Positions 20,848-32,622 are shown, counted from the stretch's first letter. The stretch is 64,000 bases of DNA from Gaertneriomyces semiglobifer (GCA_025558075.1 JAHLKF010000008.1:558001-622000), one strand, 5' to 3'. Numbers and translations: made by a program. The notes: generated by a model from the sequence alone, not told the origin.

Positions 20848-22782
20848 CTACGGAACTCTAGCAAGTCCTTTTACTTCCTCGAATGGAATGTCCGGATGTG
20901 TTGTTCTCGCATGGTACTTGAGCCCATTCAAATTCTTGTACCTCTTCCCGCAGAAAGGCATCTTGCACCAATAAGGTCTCATGGCAATTCGGATGTTCGC
21001 CATACGCAATTCTGCTTCTTCCGGGGGGATGCCCCTGCGCGGAGGGGCGACTACGACATGGCCTTCCTGATCATACATGTATGGATGCGCGTAATGCTGT
21101 CGCACTTCGTTGTCGTAGGACTGCCATTCCATCTCGCATCGGCCCTTCTCAAGGTGGTACTTTAGACCGTTTGTGTTTTTGTAGGCCTTTGAGCAGTATG
21201 GTGTCGGACAACGATGAAGGACCACTTGTCGCTGCCTTGGAAGGCCGTGCTCAAGTGGTCCACCACTGGGATCATACGAATCTGCGAGAGAAGGTGAATA
21301 TGGCTGTCCGTAGTAAGGATATGGTGAATAGTAAGACGACTGCATGGAATCGGCGGGGTGCGGTGGCCCTTGCGACCATTCCGGATGTACAGAGTAAGAC
21401 GATGGATAGTGATGGGGCATGCGAGGGTGCGGCATCACGGAAGGCTGTCGCGGGGAGTCTGAACTCATGCTTTGTTGATATGCAGCGTGTGATTCTCGCT
21501 CTGTTGCAGACTGCTCTTGAGGCTCCCCAGTATGCCCCGCGAGTGCATAGCCAGCCGCATCATGAAACTGTGGTCGCCGCTGATCGTACTCGCCTTCCGC
21601 AGCATGTGGGTTCGCTCCATGCTCCGTAGATGAGCGATTTTGCCGCGGTGCAGATTGCGGGTACTGTGAATGCACCTGTCCTGTTTGGCTATTATAGGCG
21701 TACTCGGCCCTACCGGAGCGATCCCCATGCTGGTCGGATTGAGTCCACTGATCAGATGGCTCTGGTGGTGAATTTGACATTTCATGGCACTGTGGATCGG
21801 TGCGGGACAAGTCCTCCTCCTTTACACCATTCACATGCTGATTAGGTCGAGGCAAGTCATGGTTCACGTGCCCCCACGAATCTTGTCGTCTGCGGTGTTG
21901 ATATCGCTGATCTGACTGACAGTCCACCGCTCTGGCTACGGCATGCCACTGTGGCATCGGTTCCTGAGAAGCTTCTGAATGTTCAGAAGCCTGCTCGCAC
22001 CGGTTTCGCGGTGAACTTTGAGAATTAATGTCGGTGGTTGTCCCTGCATCCTCTTCATTTTCAGCTGGCTGTACATGCTGCAATCTGGACAGATGTATGT
22101 CTTCGGCCCGAGCAATAGACTGTCTCTCGTCAACCTCATTTTGTCTCCCGCTTCGTCCATCTGCGCAAGGGCCAAATTCATAATCAGGTCTATGCTCATA
22201 AGCAGGGGCCATTCCATGCCAAGCGCCCATTTCCATTCGACCAAGCATCTGTCCATCCAGGAGCTCCTGTGGATATATTCCCGGACTCGGGATAGGGGTT
22301 GGCAACGTGTATGGCCCTTGATAGTGACTCACATATGGCAGTTTAGCGTGTGACTCTGGCGGTGGGTGCGCTGGAGAAGCAGAACGAGCTGGGGATGGTT
22401 GAGCCGTCGCGGAAGGTGGATATGGCGCATATTGTTGATGGTATGGGTGATACGGAGGGTATTGATATTGGTAATGATAGGAAGGGTACGTATGGAATGG
22501 ATGCGATGGTGGTGGTGGTGGTGGTGGTAAGTGCCCAAACGGAGCATGCTGTGAGCCTGCAACTTTTGATCGATGACTATTGTGCTCTGGGCCAGCGTAG
22601 ATCTCGTATGATGGCGACGTCTCGGGCGGCGACTGTTGTTGCTGATGCGACATCCCAGACCCATGCTGCTGCTGCTGTTGCCTTTGCGCTGACCCCTGAC
22701 GCTGTGCGGGAGAGGAGGCATCATCTCCAAGAGACGGGCCAACGGGCTGCTGGCCCTCCTGCTTGCTGTCTAAGGCCTCCAT
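20848..22782 (-). CDS. SFP1/JAZF1-like C2H2 zinc-finger protein
   Basis: Single-exon frame of 644 residues, ATG at 22780-22782. About 500 residues of His/Gln/Pro/Tyr-rich low-complexity sequence, including a polyproline run encoded by a GGT/TGG repeat (22506-22528), precede two C-terminal zinc fingers. Both fingers share KNxNGLKYH, the hallmark of the SFP1/JAZF1 group. The first, CPTPYC...HLEKGRC, ends in Cys; the second, CKMPFC...HARTTH, is C2H2. In yeast, Sfp1 links nutrient signalling to ribosome biogenesis. The two fingers are separated by a spacer of about 50 residues. A role as a transcription regulator is inferred from the family. Confidence 0.85.
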   Translation of the reverse strand: MEALDSKQEGQQPVGPSLGDDASSPAQRQGSAQRQQQQQHGSGMSHQQQQSPPETSPSYEIYAGPEHNSHRSKVAGSQHAPFGHLPPPPPPPSHPFHTYPSYHYQYQYPPYHPYHQQYAPYPPSATAQPSPARSASPAHPPPESHAKLPYVSHYQGPYTLPTPIPSPGIYPQELLDGQMLGRMEMGAWHGMAPAYEHRPDYEFGPCADGRSGRQNEVDERQSIARAEDIHLSRLQHVQPAENEEDAGTTTDINSQSSPRNRCEQASEHSEASQEPMPQWHAVARAVDCQSDQRYQHRRRQDSWGHVNHDLPRPNQHVNGVKEEDLSRTDPQCHEMSNSPPEPSDQWTQSDQHGDRSGRAEYAYNSQTGQVHSQYPQSAPRQNRSSTEHGANPHAAEGEYDQRRPQFHDAAGYALAGHTGEPQEQSATERESHAAYQQSMSSDSPRQPSVMPHPRMPHHYPSSYSVHPEWSQGPPHPADSMQSSYYSPYPYYGQPYSPSLADSYDPSGGPLEHGLPRQRQVVLHRCPTPYCSKAYKNTNGLKYHLEKGRCEMEWQSYDNEVRQHYAHPYMYDQEGHVVVAPPRRGIPPEEAELRMANIRIAMRPYWCKMPFCGKRYKNLNGLKYHARTTHPDIPFEEVKGLARVP

Positions 22783-24623
22783 TCAAGTTTCAAACGCGTA
22801 TATCCAAAGCAGCCGCTCTCGTCCTTTCAGATAGTTCTCATACCGGCAGACTCGCATGGGCAGGGCAGACAGGGCAAAGTAGTGGCAATGCACGCAGGGG
22901 GGGAATGGCAACGGTGGTCAATCTATTACCGCAATAACCGTGTGGTATAAAAGCCCGTAGTTGTAAAAGCTCCGGTTGTGGCCTTGCAAGGCTTTAAGTG
23001 ACGCCCGTCGCCGGTTTCTCCACGCGCAACATCGTCGTCGTCGTCACATTCGCTTCCAACAAAAAAAAATTTGCACATCGAGAATCGGTTTTTTTTAGAG
23101 GTTTTTTCCTGAAGCCATGATTATGTGGACGGTAGAGGTCATGATGGTGACGGTCTGCAATTGCTTGGGATGGACTGATGTTTGATGGTTGGGCATCGTT
23201 AGTTATGGGGCATCGCCGTGCGTTCATCGTTCGGAATGCATAAACGAGAACAGTAGATGGAGCAACCTGCAGGTGAAGGCCAACGATTTACAATCTCTTC
23301 GCACAGGCCGCCTAGCTAGATCTTCTGTCTGAGACCAGGCATTTCATGATGACAGCCCAACCATTCTGATCAACATCCTGAAAGCGATTCACTCAACAAC
23401 CTATAAAGAAATAATGCTTGTCGGCTTCGTTTTAGGCTCTTCCTCAGTACGATTCACAATCGATTGCCCGGCAGGTAAAGCAACGGTTCACGAGAATTTT
23501 ACAGATAGTCCCATAACTTTACCGCTGCAAAGCTCAATACTTCGTAGTCACATACCCATATGTGCACCACCAGTACTCTCACAGATCCGATTCGGACACA
23601 TCAAACAGCGACCTCCAGATCAAGAGGTTCCGAGCACGGCTTCTTCTGGACATAGTGTGCGATCAAGCGTCTTGGGCAATGTTGTAAGGAGATTTTGGCA
23701 GCACCTCTCAACTGCATTGGTTTATAACTGCTTCCAATTCCAGTCTACCTCTATTTGAGAGGAGATGAGCCAGCAGCGCGAGGAGTTCACAGCGCAGCTC
23801 GCCGCGATGCGTGCTGATAACCTGGTTTTAACCAGCCAGGAGATGCCCGGCGTGCAGGAGAGAACCTTCCTTTGCGGGGACAAGTAACACAGATCGGCAC
23901 CGACCTGAAGGAGGTGAAGAGGAAGGTGGCAAAGTTGGCGCGCCCTGTACGAGCCCTAGAAACCGATCGTCTAAGACATGCCGTGGAGGAGGGAGGTGCG
24001 GGCCCAGCTGGTATACTTTAAGACCGTTCGTCACGGTGCATTTTCAAAATCCAGCAAGAAGCTCGGGTCCGCGCCTGCGCCAATGAATCGCGGGATGAGT
24101 TTCGAGAGCGGAAATGTAGATGGGTCGGCCGCGCGGAGGAAGGTTGTGGCTCGGAGAGTCGCCATCGCTTTGAGAGATGAGTAGCGTACGAGTGATGCAT
24201 GAAATGAGCAGATCACTGCTAAGCATCTACTATGGGACAAGTAGCGCTGCAAGGCATTGAACCGGATGATGATGAGATTTATGTAGATCGTCGAGTATGT
24301 GTGGTGTTCCATAGCACGGCGCACCTTCGGGCCGGGACAGTTGGAATGTACTGATCTGAATGTGACATTTCCCGCGAATATTATGTTCCATGAGTCCAGC
24401 GCTTCCTGCTGAGCCCTTCCTGAACCCCGCAGATCTATACACCAGACCGGCTATTTCGTCGGCTGCTTGCTGCCGTCGTCCTCGTTCTGCTCGCTGCGCT
24501 GCATGTCCTCGAGCTGCCAGTGTATATGGCGGCACAGTCATCTAACCAGAGTGGTATTTAATGGCACGCTTGGAGACCAAAAAGCCCAGCAACTTCAGCT
24601 CAAAACAAACATAGAGAAAAGCA
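22783..24623. other. Gene-poor gap with a GC-rich coiled-coil relic
   Basis: No intact gene is supported. At 23766-23888 an ATG frame begins MSQQREEFTAQLAAMRADN and stops after about 40 codons. The adjoining 23890-24180 continues a charged, coiled-coil-like sequence (DLKEVKRKVAKLARPVRAL) in another frame with stops. This stretch is visibly more GC-rich than its flanks. It looks like a broken coding fragment, perhaps from a retroelement, but I cannot name it. The dispersed repeat core GGCACAGTCATCTA lies at 24531-24544. The TFIIS leader probably starts near 24550. Confidence 0.45.
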
Positions 24624-25690
24624 ATGGCGCTCTCACAAGAAAGAGTAAGAGAATTGAAGGATCATCTTGTTAAGGCCCTCGATACTGGAAAGAATGGAGT
24701 AAGACAAACTCTGGGTTAGTTCACATGTACGGCTTAGGCTGATCCAACATCTTTCAAGTAGCAAGTAACCGACATTCTGCATCAGCTGAAGGCCTGGTCA
24801 GCTACCGCCGACTTATTGAAGAAAACAAAGCTAGGAATAACGGTTAATGCCATACGCAAATCTGCCACGACGACCGACGAGCAAAAAGAATTGGCAAAAG
24901 CCCTTGTGGCGAAATGGAAGACCGATGTGGCGACGGCGTCAAACGGAAAGGAGTCAACCCGATCCGATTCGTTAGTACCCCCAACAAAGGCAGAAAAGAT
25001 GACCATTAACACGTCGGCGTCGAGGCCGACGCCTCCGATAAGAAGATCCTCGGAGGCCTCCACCCCGGGAACGGGAAAAGATAGAACCATTGAAGGCGAC
25101 GGTCTAAAAGTACCGGCCTCAGGAGATTCCGTAAGAGATAGATGTGTAGGACTATTGTATAGCGCGTTGGCGTGGGATTCTGATATCGGTAAGTGCTGCT
25201 CCACACCCATCTGCTTTGGTCAAGACTAGCGACTAAAATTCTGCATGTCCCGTCAGATGGAGCCAAAATTTTATCAAAGGCTCTTGCAATAGAGCGAGAG
25301 ACATTCAATATACATTCCCCAGGTCCTACGGTCTCTGGTGAATACAAATCGCGCATACGATCGCTCTGCTTCAACCTAAAAGACCGCTCAAATCCTGGTC
25401 TTTCCCAAGCCATTCTCGAATCCACGCTTGCTGTGGAACGTTTTGCTAAGATGACAACTGAGGAAATGGCGTCAGCAGATAGACGACGAGAAGCAGAGAT
25501 AGCTAGAAAGGAAAGTTTGAACGAAGCGGTATCAGCAGCGGACCAGAGTGCCACAACGGACATGTTTCAGTGCGGGAAGTGCAAGCAACGAAAGTGCAAA
25601 TACTTCCAGATGCAGACTCGCTCAGCAGATGAGCCCATGACTACATTTGTGACTTGTTTAGCGTGTGGGAATAAATGGAAGTTCTGCTAA
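24624..25690 (+). CDS. DST1: Transcription elongation factor TFIIS
   Basis: Three exons (24624-24698, 24762-25188, 25257-25690) join in phase to 311 residues. The order is the TFIIS N-terminal LW domain (residues about 1-75, ending ALVAKWK), a Ser/Pro-rich linker, the central RNA polymerase II-binding helical domain (about 150-250), and a C-terminal zinc ribbon with CGKC and CLAC cysteine pairs. The catalytic acidic hairpin (SADEPMT, containing the conserved Asp-Glu) lies between them. TFIIS rescues arrested RNA polymerase II by stimulating transcript cleavage. All diagnostic parts are present and the length is normal. Confidence 0.95.
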
Positions 25691-26387
25691 AAGGCAGTCA
25701 GCCTGTTTTTATTAAAAACCGATGTCCCAGTGCATTTTCATTACTGAACAGGTCAAATAATGCTCACTCGCCCGACAAGACCAAGCGTGTTCAGTTCCTA
25801 CCCACACGCTATTCGACGCATATTCCACAGACCACTAATGAGCATGCGCTTGGCTGAGCTAGTGGACAGCGTCAGGGGTTCCATGCCGTGCAGTCGAAGG
25901 CATTATTAGGGATGCATGCAGGGGCAGGTTTGAGCAACGGAGGCTGGAAACGTCATTTTCAGGCATGGTCTTCCGATTCCTGGCACACCTTCTGCTTCTG
26001 CTGTGCCCTCGTGTCGCAGCGGCACTTGCCTGGGCACAGTAAGTGTTTAAACCTTGGGTTACTATTGGATCGCATGGCGTAATAATGGCTATCTGACTAA
26101 GGGGATGGATGTCGTAGCTGCTGTCGATTTCGACACGAGCGCATCTGTCAGAACAGCTTGTTCGGGAAGGCTTATCGTGGTTAAGGAGCTGCCAATCTGT
26201 CATTCGGCACATGGGTTTGCATGGCAGCACTATTGGCGTACATCTCGCTGATTCAGGCAATATGAGATAATAGGTTCTGTCAAAATCGGCGTACGGACCA
26301 TTGATGAGCTTTCGATAGACAGGATCACTCCTACATGTGTTAACCACCTCCACTGAATGGCCTCTAATGTAATTCAACGTGATGGAG
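25691..26387. other. Upstream region with possible signal-peptide exon and membrane segment
   Basis: A plus-strand ATG at 25965 starts a strong signal-peptide-like sequence (MVFRFLAHLLLLLCPRVAAA) that runs into GTAAGT at about 26039. Around 26206-26268 one frame encodes a single hydrophobic span (LSFGTWVCMAALLAYISLI). These could be early exons of the gene that follows, making it a type I membrane protein. I could not find a set of splice sites that joins them all in phase without a stop, so the link is unproven. Confidence 0.35.
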
Positions 26388-27527
26388 GTGCAACCTATAG
26401 CCCATATTCCCGATGTTTTAGACGCAACCATTGAACAAATGAGCTGGGCAAGCTGGAGGAGTATATGGAGCAAGGAACCGCACACTGTCGAGTGCGATGT
26501 GCAAACAGCTCCCAAAATGGGGCCGACCACTGGCCGGGGTCGAGACTTAACCTCATCGGTGGGCGAAGCAGGCAGCGAACGTCAAGGACATGTTCAAACT
26601 CGACTGCGAGAGAACTACCATCGACGCATTGTGGAGGTTCACGCCGGTGTTAGCCGGGTCAAGTCTCATACGGCCGACAATACGGACATGATGACAGTGA
26701 TACGTGAGAAGGCACCAAAAAGCGATATTCAAAACGAGACCCGCAACAAGCACGACTCCGCGGTCTTGCATCGAATAAGAAACCGGGATCATCCAGCGCC
26801 CGTCCCATTGCCCAAATCGGCCCATTCCGCAAGGTTCACCAACAACTCTGGCCCATCAAGTCGGCTACCGGAGAAGGAACTAAAGCTCAGCGATAGCGGG
26901 CATGCAAGATTCATCCGATCGACCCAAGCGAGACAAAACCGTAGCGGAATCGACCAACCTAGACCCGCTCGAACGACCTCGTTGCCTCTTGCTGATAGCA
27001 CGTCTTTACAACAGCTACGAGCCATTGTATCACAGCAGGAGGACGCCTCCCGGACGTCGCAAGCGCCTCATTCGTTGCCGAATTGGTTTAGCAGCCTGAA
27101 GCGAAAGAAAAAGCCACGAACTGACAGTCGAGAGGTCTGGAGCCGCCAGTCGCAAGAAGGGCATACGTCGGCACCCACTCCCGCTGGAGCGTTACAGCAT
27201 TTGGTGGAGAACATTTATAAGGTGGGTTGTTTTGTTGGTTGGGTTTGGGCAGAGACGCGTGCAAAGTCAGCGAACCTGATGCAGCTAAACTAATCATGGC
27301 ACTACAATGCATTGCAGAATCATCCTGATCTATCTTTCGTACTTCCAATTCTAACCATTGAAGATTGGGAGGCAATTAATAAATTGCTGGTGCGAGATAT
27401 TCGACAAGTTGCTGAACAAAAGCTGGCGAATCTGGCGGACAATTTGTATGAAGAGACTTGGGAGAGAAACTTAACCTCAGTGTACGAAAAAGCTAGAACG
27501 GATGGTAGCGGGAAAGGACTTCGTTAA
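26388..27527 (+). CDS. Unrecognised two-exon protein, 5' end uncertain
   Basis: Exon 26388-27221 joins exon 27318-27527 in phase through a GTGGGT...GCAG intron. The coding frame is open across both and ends in TAA. The first exon encodes a long hydrophilic, Arg/Ser/Pro-rich and probably disordered region. The second encodes a compact acidic C-terminal segment (LPILTIEDWEAINKLLVRDI) predicted to be helical. The start is unclear: an in-frame TAA lies just upstream of 26379, so the exon may begin at an AG acceptor near 26387. If the upstream signal peptide and membrane span belong to it, this would be the cytoplasmic tail of a membrane protein. No family recognised. Confidence 0.55.
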
Positions 27528-27999
27528 ACATTTAGAGCTTCAATGGGTAGGCTGAGGAAAACGTGCTGATCCAAGTAGAAATTTTAGTATAGTGTCGGTA
27601 GATGCCTGTTGTAAATTAAACGCAGGTTTCGTCCGCAAAGGGTACGACTGCAACGCCCGCAACTTCCCCATCGCGAGCTCACCACACACACATGATCACA
27701 CAAGAGATGCAGGAAGCGACGTTATGCCAGGGCATCTTCGAGGCGACGATGATTCGTGTTCAGCGTGACAGCTTCGTCTCCAGCCTCACACAACATGTCC
27801 GTACAGTTCCGTGTAGATGAGACGGCTACGCAGGAGCGGAAGTTGGAGCATCTGCTGAGTATAAATAGGGGACGAAGGCCCGGTTGGGTACAAAATCAAG
27901 ATCCTCATCCTAGCTATCCATACTTTTGCGAGGTTATAAAAGACCTGTAAACGACCCGATTCTGTTAGACCCGCACCCTCCTAATTGTCTTCTCCAACG
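27528..27999. other. Intergenic region, stomatin-gene promoter
   Basis: No gene seen. A TATAAATAG motif at about 27860-27868 lies 130-140 bases before the ATG at 28000 and is a plausible TATA element. Confidence 0.4.
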
Positions 28000-29131
28000 A
28001 TGAGTGACAAGAAATTGAAGCAAGTACAGCCTAGCCAACCGCCCATGACGACGGAGAGCAACCTACAGCGAGATTTTGCCTTTGAAACTGCTGTTGGCGC
28101 TGAGGCCCACGGTGTCTGTAAGTCCTTACTGCTAAGATACCAACGTCAATTCAATGCTGAACGAACAGCATTTTCCTAGATGCCGACGCAATAAGTTGTT
28201 TGGGAAGCTGCATTGGCTTCCTCGGAGCTATTCCATGCTGCTTCTGCTGCCCTAATCCGTACAAGGAGGTTAAGCAAGGAACGGTCGGCCTTGTCTGTCG
28301 CTTTGGGCGCTATTACAAGACTGTAAACCCCGGCTTGCACAATATCAACGTGCTGTCCGAATCCCTCCAATCTGTGGATATCAAAATGCAGGTGGGGCCC
28401 GACGCCTAGATCTGAACTTGCAGATGTAATCTCACGGGTTACTGTAGACGGAAGACATCCCTCGTCAGAGCGTTATGACAAAGGACAACGTCACGGTGGA
28501 CATTGATTCCGTCCTCTGTAAGTGTCACTCATTTTGAGCTTGGAGATGGTTGAATGGTATCTCACCATATATTGCCCACCACAAAGATTGGCAGGTGGAG
28601 GACCCGTACGCAAGTCTGTTCCTCGTCAGCCAAATCCGATCAAGCGTCCAGGAACTGACAATGGCGACGTTGCGCAACGTCGTGGCAGTCCGCACCATTC
28701 AGGAGGCCATCGAGCATCGTGATGAAATCGCGCGTGAAATCCAAGAAATTGTGGGTGGTCCCGCCCACTCCTGGGGCGCTTCAGTCAAGAGCATTCTCAT
28801 CAAAGACCTCCGCCTGTCTCAAGAGCTCCAGGAGACACTTGCGTCTGCTGCCAAGCAAAAGAGGGTTGGTCAGAGTAAAATCATCACTGCTCAGGCAGAG
28901 GTGGAGGCAGCTAGGTTGATGAGGGAGGCTTCTGACATCCTCAACACGCCAGCGGCCATCCAAATTCGATACCTGGAGACCATGCAGGCCATGGCGCGCG
29001 AGGCTGGAACAAAGGTCATCTTCATGCCCCCTGATGTGCAAAACGGTAAAGTCGGGATGAAGACTGCATTTGACAACAACAACAACCTCGGCACTACAGC
29101 CGCCATGACTCTGTTGGCCGATAAAGAGTAG
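28000..29131 (+). CDS. Stomatin-like SPFH/band-7 protein
   Basis: ATG at 28000. The exons are separated by introns starting GTAAGT (about 28119), GTGGGG (about 28391) and GTAAGT (about 28517). The spliced protein begins with a Lys/Gln-rich segment, then a cysteine-rich hydrophobic hairpin (IGFLGAIPCCFCCPNPY) likely to be palmitoylated and monotopic, then the SPFH domain. The SPFH part includes PGLHNINV, DNVTVDIDSVLYWQVEDPY and a helical region with EAARLMREA. Stomatins scaffold cholesterol- or sterol-rich membrane patches and regulate channels. It appears to be a plasma-membrane or endosomal member, since no mitochondrial presequence is seen. The tail is short, as in most fungal stomatins. 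Confidence 0.9.
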
Positions 29132-29709
29132 GCTCGTCCATTCATTGGCCTGACTGCCAGTTTCTGTCCAGCAACCGTGATCGTAGTAATATCTGCCTCT
29201 TCTGCCCGTATGCGATAATAGTAGTAATACAGTATGCCTCTCATCAAAGCACTTGGCCGTTTGAGTGATTTTTGTTGTGTGCGTTGAGGTTTTTAGCGGC
29301 CAGAGTTTCAATTCCCAACGCGCCGTGTGATGAGCAGCTTAAAATTCGTTGCTGTTGTAGCGTTCCCGCCTTTCGCTTGCTCCACCACCATAAGGCTGCT
29401 GGGGAGTTATCCCGCATACCTCCTGTGTGTTCCCCATCTAGTACTACAATTGCTAGTATATACCTCCCTCATTTATCTGAGACCTCATCTGTGCGGGATA
29501 TCTCCAGCTACCCAGCTCCTGAACAATTTTCATTCCTTGTTGACAGTGCACTTAGAAAGCCTTATCTATTCGATTAGCATTGGAACTACTCCACCTAGAA
29601 CTGCCGCAAACCTGATTCCCTCTTCCTTACAATAACCGTTGTCGCCACGGCTCCCCAAACTCGTCGATCTTCATTCTGTCCACCTTCTTCGAGACCTACT
29701 GCCGCACTC
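29132..29709. other. Intergenic region
   Basis: Contains the stomatin 3' region and the promoter of the following RRM gene. The open frames at 29272-29635 lack domains and I reject them as genes. Confidence 0.45.
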
Positions 29710-31144
29710 ATGAACCAAGCAATGGCAGATGCACTCGACAGCTACCCGACGCTGTTCATCAGGTACGTTGGATCAAGCTGCAATAGTTGCTGCCGCAATT
29801 TCTTACATCAGCTTTTTTGTGCAGCGGCTTAATGCCCAGCATTACCGAAATGGTACCGTTTCTTTCTAGCGAGATGCACGATTCGCGCATTCGCAACTCA
29901 CCAGGTGTTGTTTCAAACGTTTATAGGACCTCGTAAAGGTGCTAAACGATATGGGCATGGAGACGTAAGTGATCAGTCCGTGTAGCGTACGCATAACTGT
30001 CGTTCTCACAAGCTTGTTTCAGCAAGGTGATGCTCGAGCGCGACGCAACGACCTCTGTCCCTCTTGGGCGCATCAGACTTATCTTCCGTTACCAAGCTGA
30101 TGGTGGGTTTTTATGAATGAGTCATCCAGTCCGCCTACATGTATCTGATTTCTCGATCAGCTGAACGATTCTACGCAACTGTAAATGGCTCCATGTTCCT
30201 TGGAGCGAAGGTGCATCTGACGTTTAAGGACCCGAACATGAATTTTACGAACACCTCTGGCGCCAAGAGTATTTTAGTGAAGCACATCCCCTTGGGTGTC
30301 ACCTCCCTAGACTTCCACGAGGCAGTTCGGGCGTTTGGTCGGATAATCTCCTGTAAAGTGATGATTGACCGCTCTGGTACGGAGTCGTACGCTCTCTTGC
30401 AGTATGAAAACCAAGACGACGCCGACAAATGCATTCTCGAGTTCAACGGCACTTGCTTCAGAGGAAACACGATGTAAGTCTCCTGTGCTGGTCTTCGTCA
30501 CCATGCGATGGTCGGCTCATTCTTGATACTCTACCGACAGCGCCCTCACCTGGCAGTTTCCCAAGAACTCACCATACCAGTACCCTTCAAAGCGGACGTC
30601 CATGAGTAAAGAGCAGGCGGGGCAGTGGTCTCAACAATGGGGCCAGCCGACTCCACCGGGATCTCCTTCTGTGCTGAGCGACTCTGGCGCACCCTGGCCA
30701 GCAAACCCTAGACCAACTTCAATCTCTTGGGACGCCAGTAAAGTCACCGCGTGGCAGCCGTCTGGACCCATGTCGCCCGTATCCCCGGGACCACGACACG
30801 CCTGGGAATCTACCCCTGCATCAACGGACGCAGCCATTGACCCTAAAAACTTGTATGTCAAGAACTTGGAGGAACACGTTGACAATCTCGAGTTATTCAG
30901 CATGTTCCGACGATTCGGCCGCATCATTTCGGCGCGAGTCATGCGAGACGATGTGACCGGGCGCAGCAAAGGGTTTGGTTTTGTCTCGTTCGAAACATCC
31001 GAGATGGCCTCGAAGGCTCTCAACGAAATGAACGGTGTCAGACTCGGTGCTAGACAGTTGGTTGTCAACATTGCTGAACCAAAGGGATACCGGCAAAAAC
31101 GTCTCTCCTTTTACCATGCTGCAAAGCAGCAGACTGCCGTTTAG
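29710..31144 (+). CDS. Three-RRM RNA-binding protein
   Basis: ATG at 29710; introns begin at 29763, about 29853, 29965 (GTAAGTG), about 30101 and 30475 (GTAAGTC). The spliced frame contains RRM1 (TLFISGL near the start), RRM2 (ILVKHIPLGV, with a divergent RNP1 SYALLQYE) and RRM3 near the C terminus (LYVKNLEEHVDN, RNP1 KGFGFVSFE). RRM2 and RRM3 are separated by a Trp/Pro/Ser-rich linker. The overall shape is like PABP- or Mei2/Rim4-type regulators of mRNA, but no orthologue is obvious. The W-x-P linker is reminiscent of the N-terminal region of the larger RRM protein at 5.9 kb. Confidence 0.85.
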
Positions 31145-31453
31145 CGCAGATTTTTTCTCCACAGGCACTTCTTTAATCTGTAGTAGTTACTAAGATTTCC
31201 GCACCTCATAACTATGAAGCATAGCTGATCATTTGTATGTATGTATACCTCACGCATTATTGTACTTCCTTAATTTTATCGTTTGTTGGCACTAAGCGGA
31301 TATGCGTGATGGATGGGTACTTCGTACTGGAAGCAGCGAGACGCGATATGTAGCCTCACAAGGGGAATGGTAGTGGTTGTAGCATACTATTCATACGGCT
31401 CTATATACATGTTTCCCTTGTCTCACACGACTCGCATTTGACGCCCAACAAGC
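31145..31453. other. Convergent 3' region
   Basis: 309 bases between the stop codons of the RRM gene and RRP4. I see no gene. Confidence 0.5.
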
Positions 31454-32440
31454 TCATTGGTTTTGTGCTTCCTTAAATTGGGCTCTAGCAGCCATAACAA
31501 TTTTTTGCATGGCCTCAGGCTTCAGCATGTCTTTCACATCCACACCTTCACTTGCTTCCACCGCATACACAATCATGGTGTCATTGATAAAGTTGTTATG
31601 CGCGGCTAGACATCGAATGGCATTGCACACTCTCGCAATATTCATCCTTTCATCATTAGATATGGGTTCATTGGTGTTGTGGTAAAGTGCATCTGGTTGC
31701 GTGGCAAGCTCCGGAGGGAGCTCAACATGTTTCGATACCCAGATGTGCCCGTTGAGGCCAAGAATAACGTCAATTCCATACGGAAGTGTCAAGAAGTGGG
31801 ATTTCGTGCGCTTGATCAACGACGGCGGTACAGTTATAAGAGATCCATTCCGCAGCTTCCCGTATCGAATATTTCTGGTGTGCAGATTCGCTGCACCGTC
31901 TTGGAAAAATTGTCCAACTTCCGCACTCAGTAAATCTCCCTCAGCAAAGAAGTTTCTCATTTGTAATTCGTCAGATTCTGTTTTTCTTCTCTGAACCCCA
32001 CCCGGCAAGTTGATGGATGATAGTAACAGTATGGCATCTGATCGGGAATTAATAGCAACCTTCCACCGTTTGGGCCCCAGTTCGGTTATTCTCCCAATAA
32101 CCACATCTCCTATTTCGCCAGTGTACCGTGACCTCAAAGGACGGACGGTAAGAAGACGGTTCACACGCTCCACTACGCCAGCAACTGAGGATATTAGGGT
32201 GGTTCCTTCGGTATATGTGCCATGTCCTCTAAATGAATCGACTAAGACATTAGATTGGTACAGAGTGTGCGACTAACCAGACCAGCGCAAGTACCTCATG
32301 AATGATGTGTCGGCAGTAACCACCTCTCCGGGTGTGACCACATGCGTTGCCGTTCCCTCATCGGCATCATCATTCTCATCAACTTCCATGTCAAAATCAT
32401 AACTTGAATGCACCGAGTGCCCTTGCATCAGGGTGGCCAT
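31454..32440 (-). CDS. RRP4: Exosome cap subunit Rrp4
   Basis: Two exons (32440-32295, 32228-31454) give 306 residues. An acidic leader is followed by VVTPGEVVT, the conserved N-terminal domain, then an S1 domain (GEIGDVVIGRITELGPKRWKV...) and a KH domain (residues about 180-240, including the IDVILGLNGHIWV signature). The S1-KH order and the SRSDAILLLSSINLPGG segment identify Rrp4, one of the three RNA-binding cap subunits of the nuclear and cytoplasmic RNA exosome. The length is as expected. Confidence 0.95.
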
Positions 32441-32622
32441 TCTGCAATTACTTAGTACCTAGTAGGTCGATTTACAGCAAAGCACATTTTCGCAGCAGGA
32501 AAATGGATCTTGTCAAAAACTGCTTGTGTATGACTGTGCCACATGCGCGTCCCATTCCCAAACTTCACAATTCCATTTTTTCCTTGATATTAATCTACTA
32601 CGTAAAATATGATCTAGTAAAC

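Noticed and set aside
25859..26530. 223-codon minus-strand frame
   Set aside because: It lies opposite the signal-peptide and membrane-span sequences, is low in recognisable structure and has no coherent domain.
29272..29635. Two overlapping frames of about 100 codons upstream of the three-RRM gene
   Set aside because: Intergenic position, no conserved motif, overlapping alternatives in two frames.
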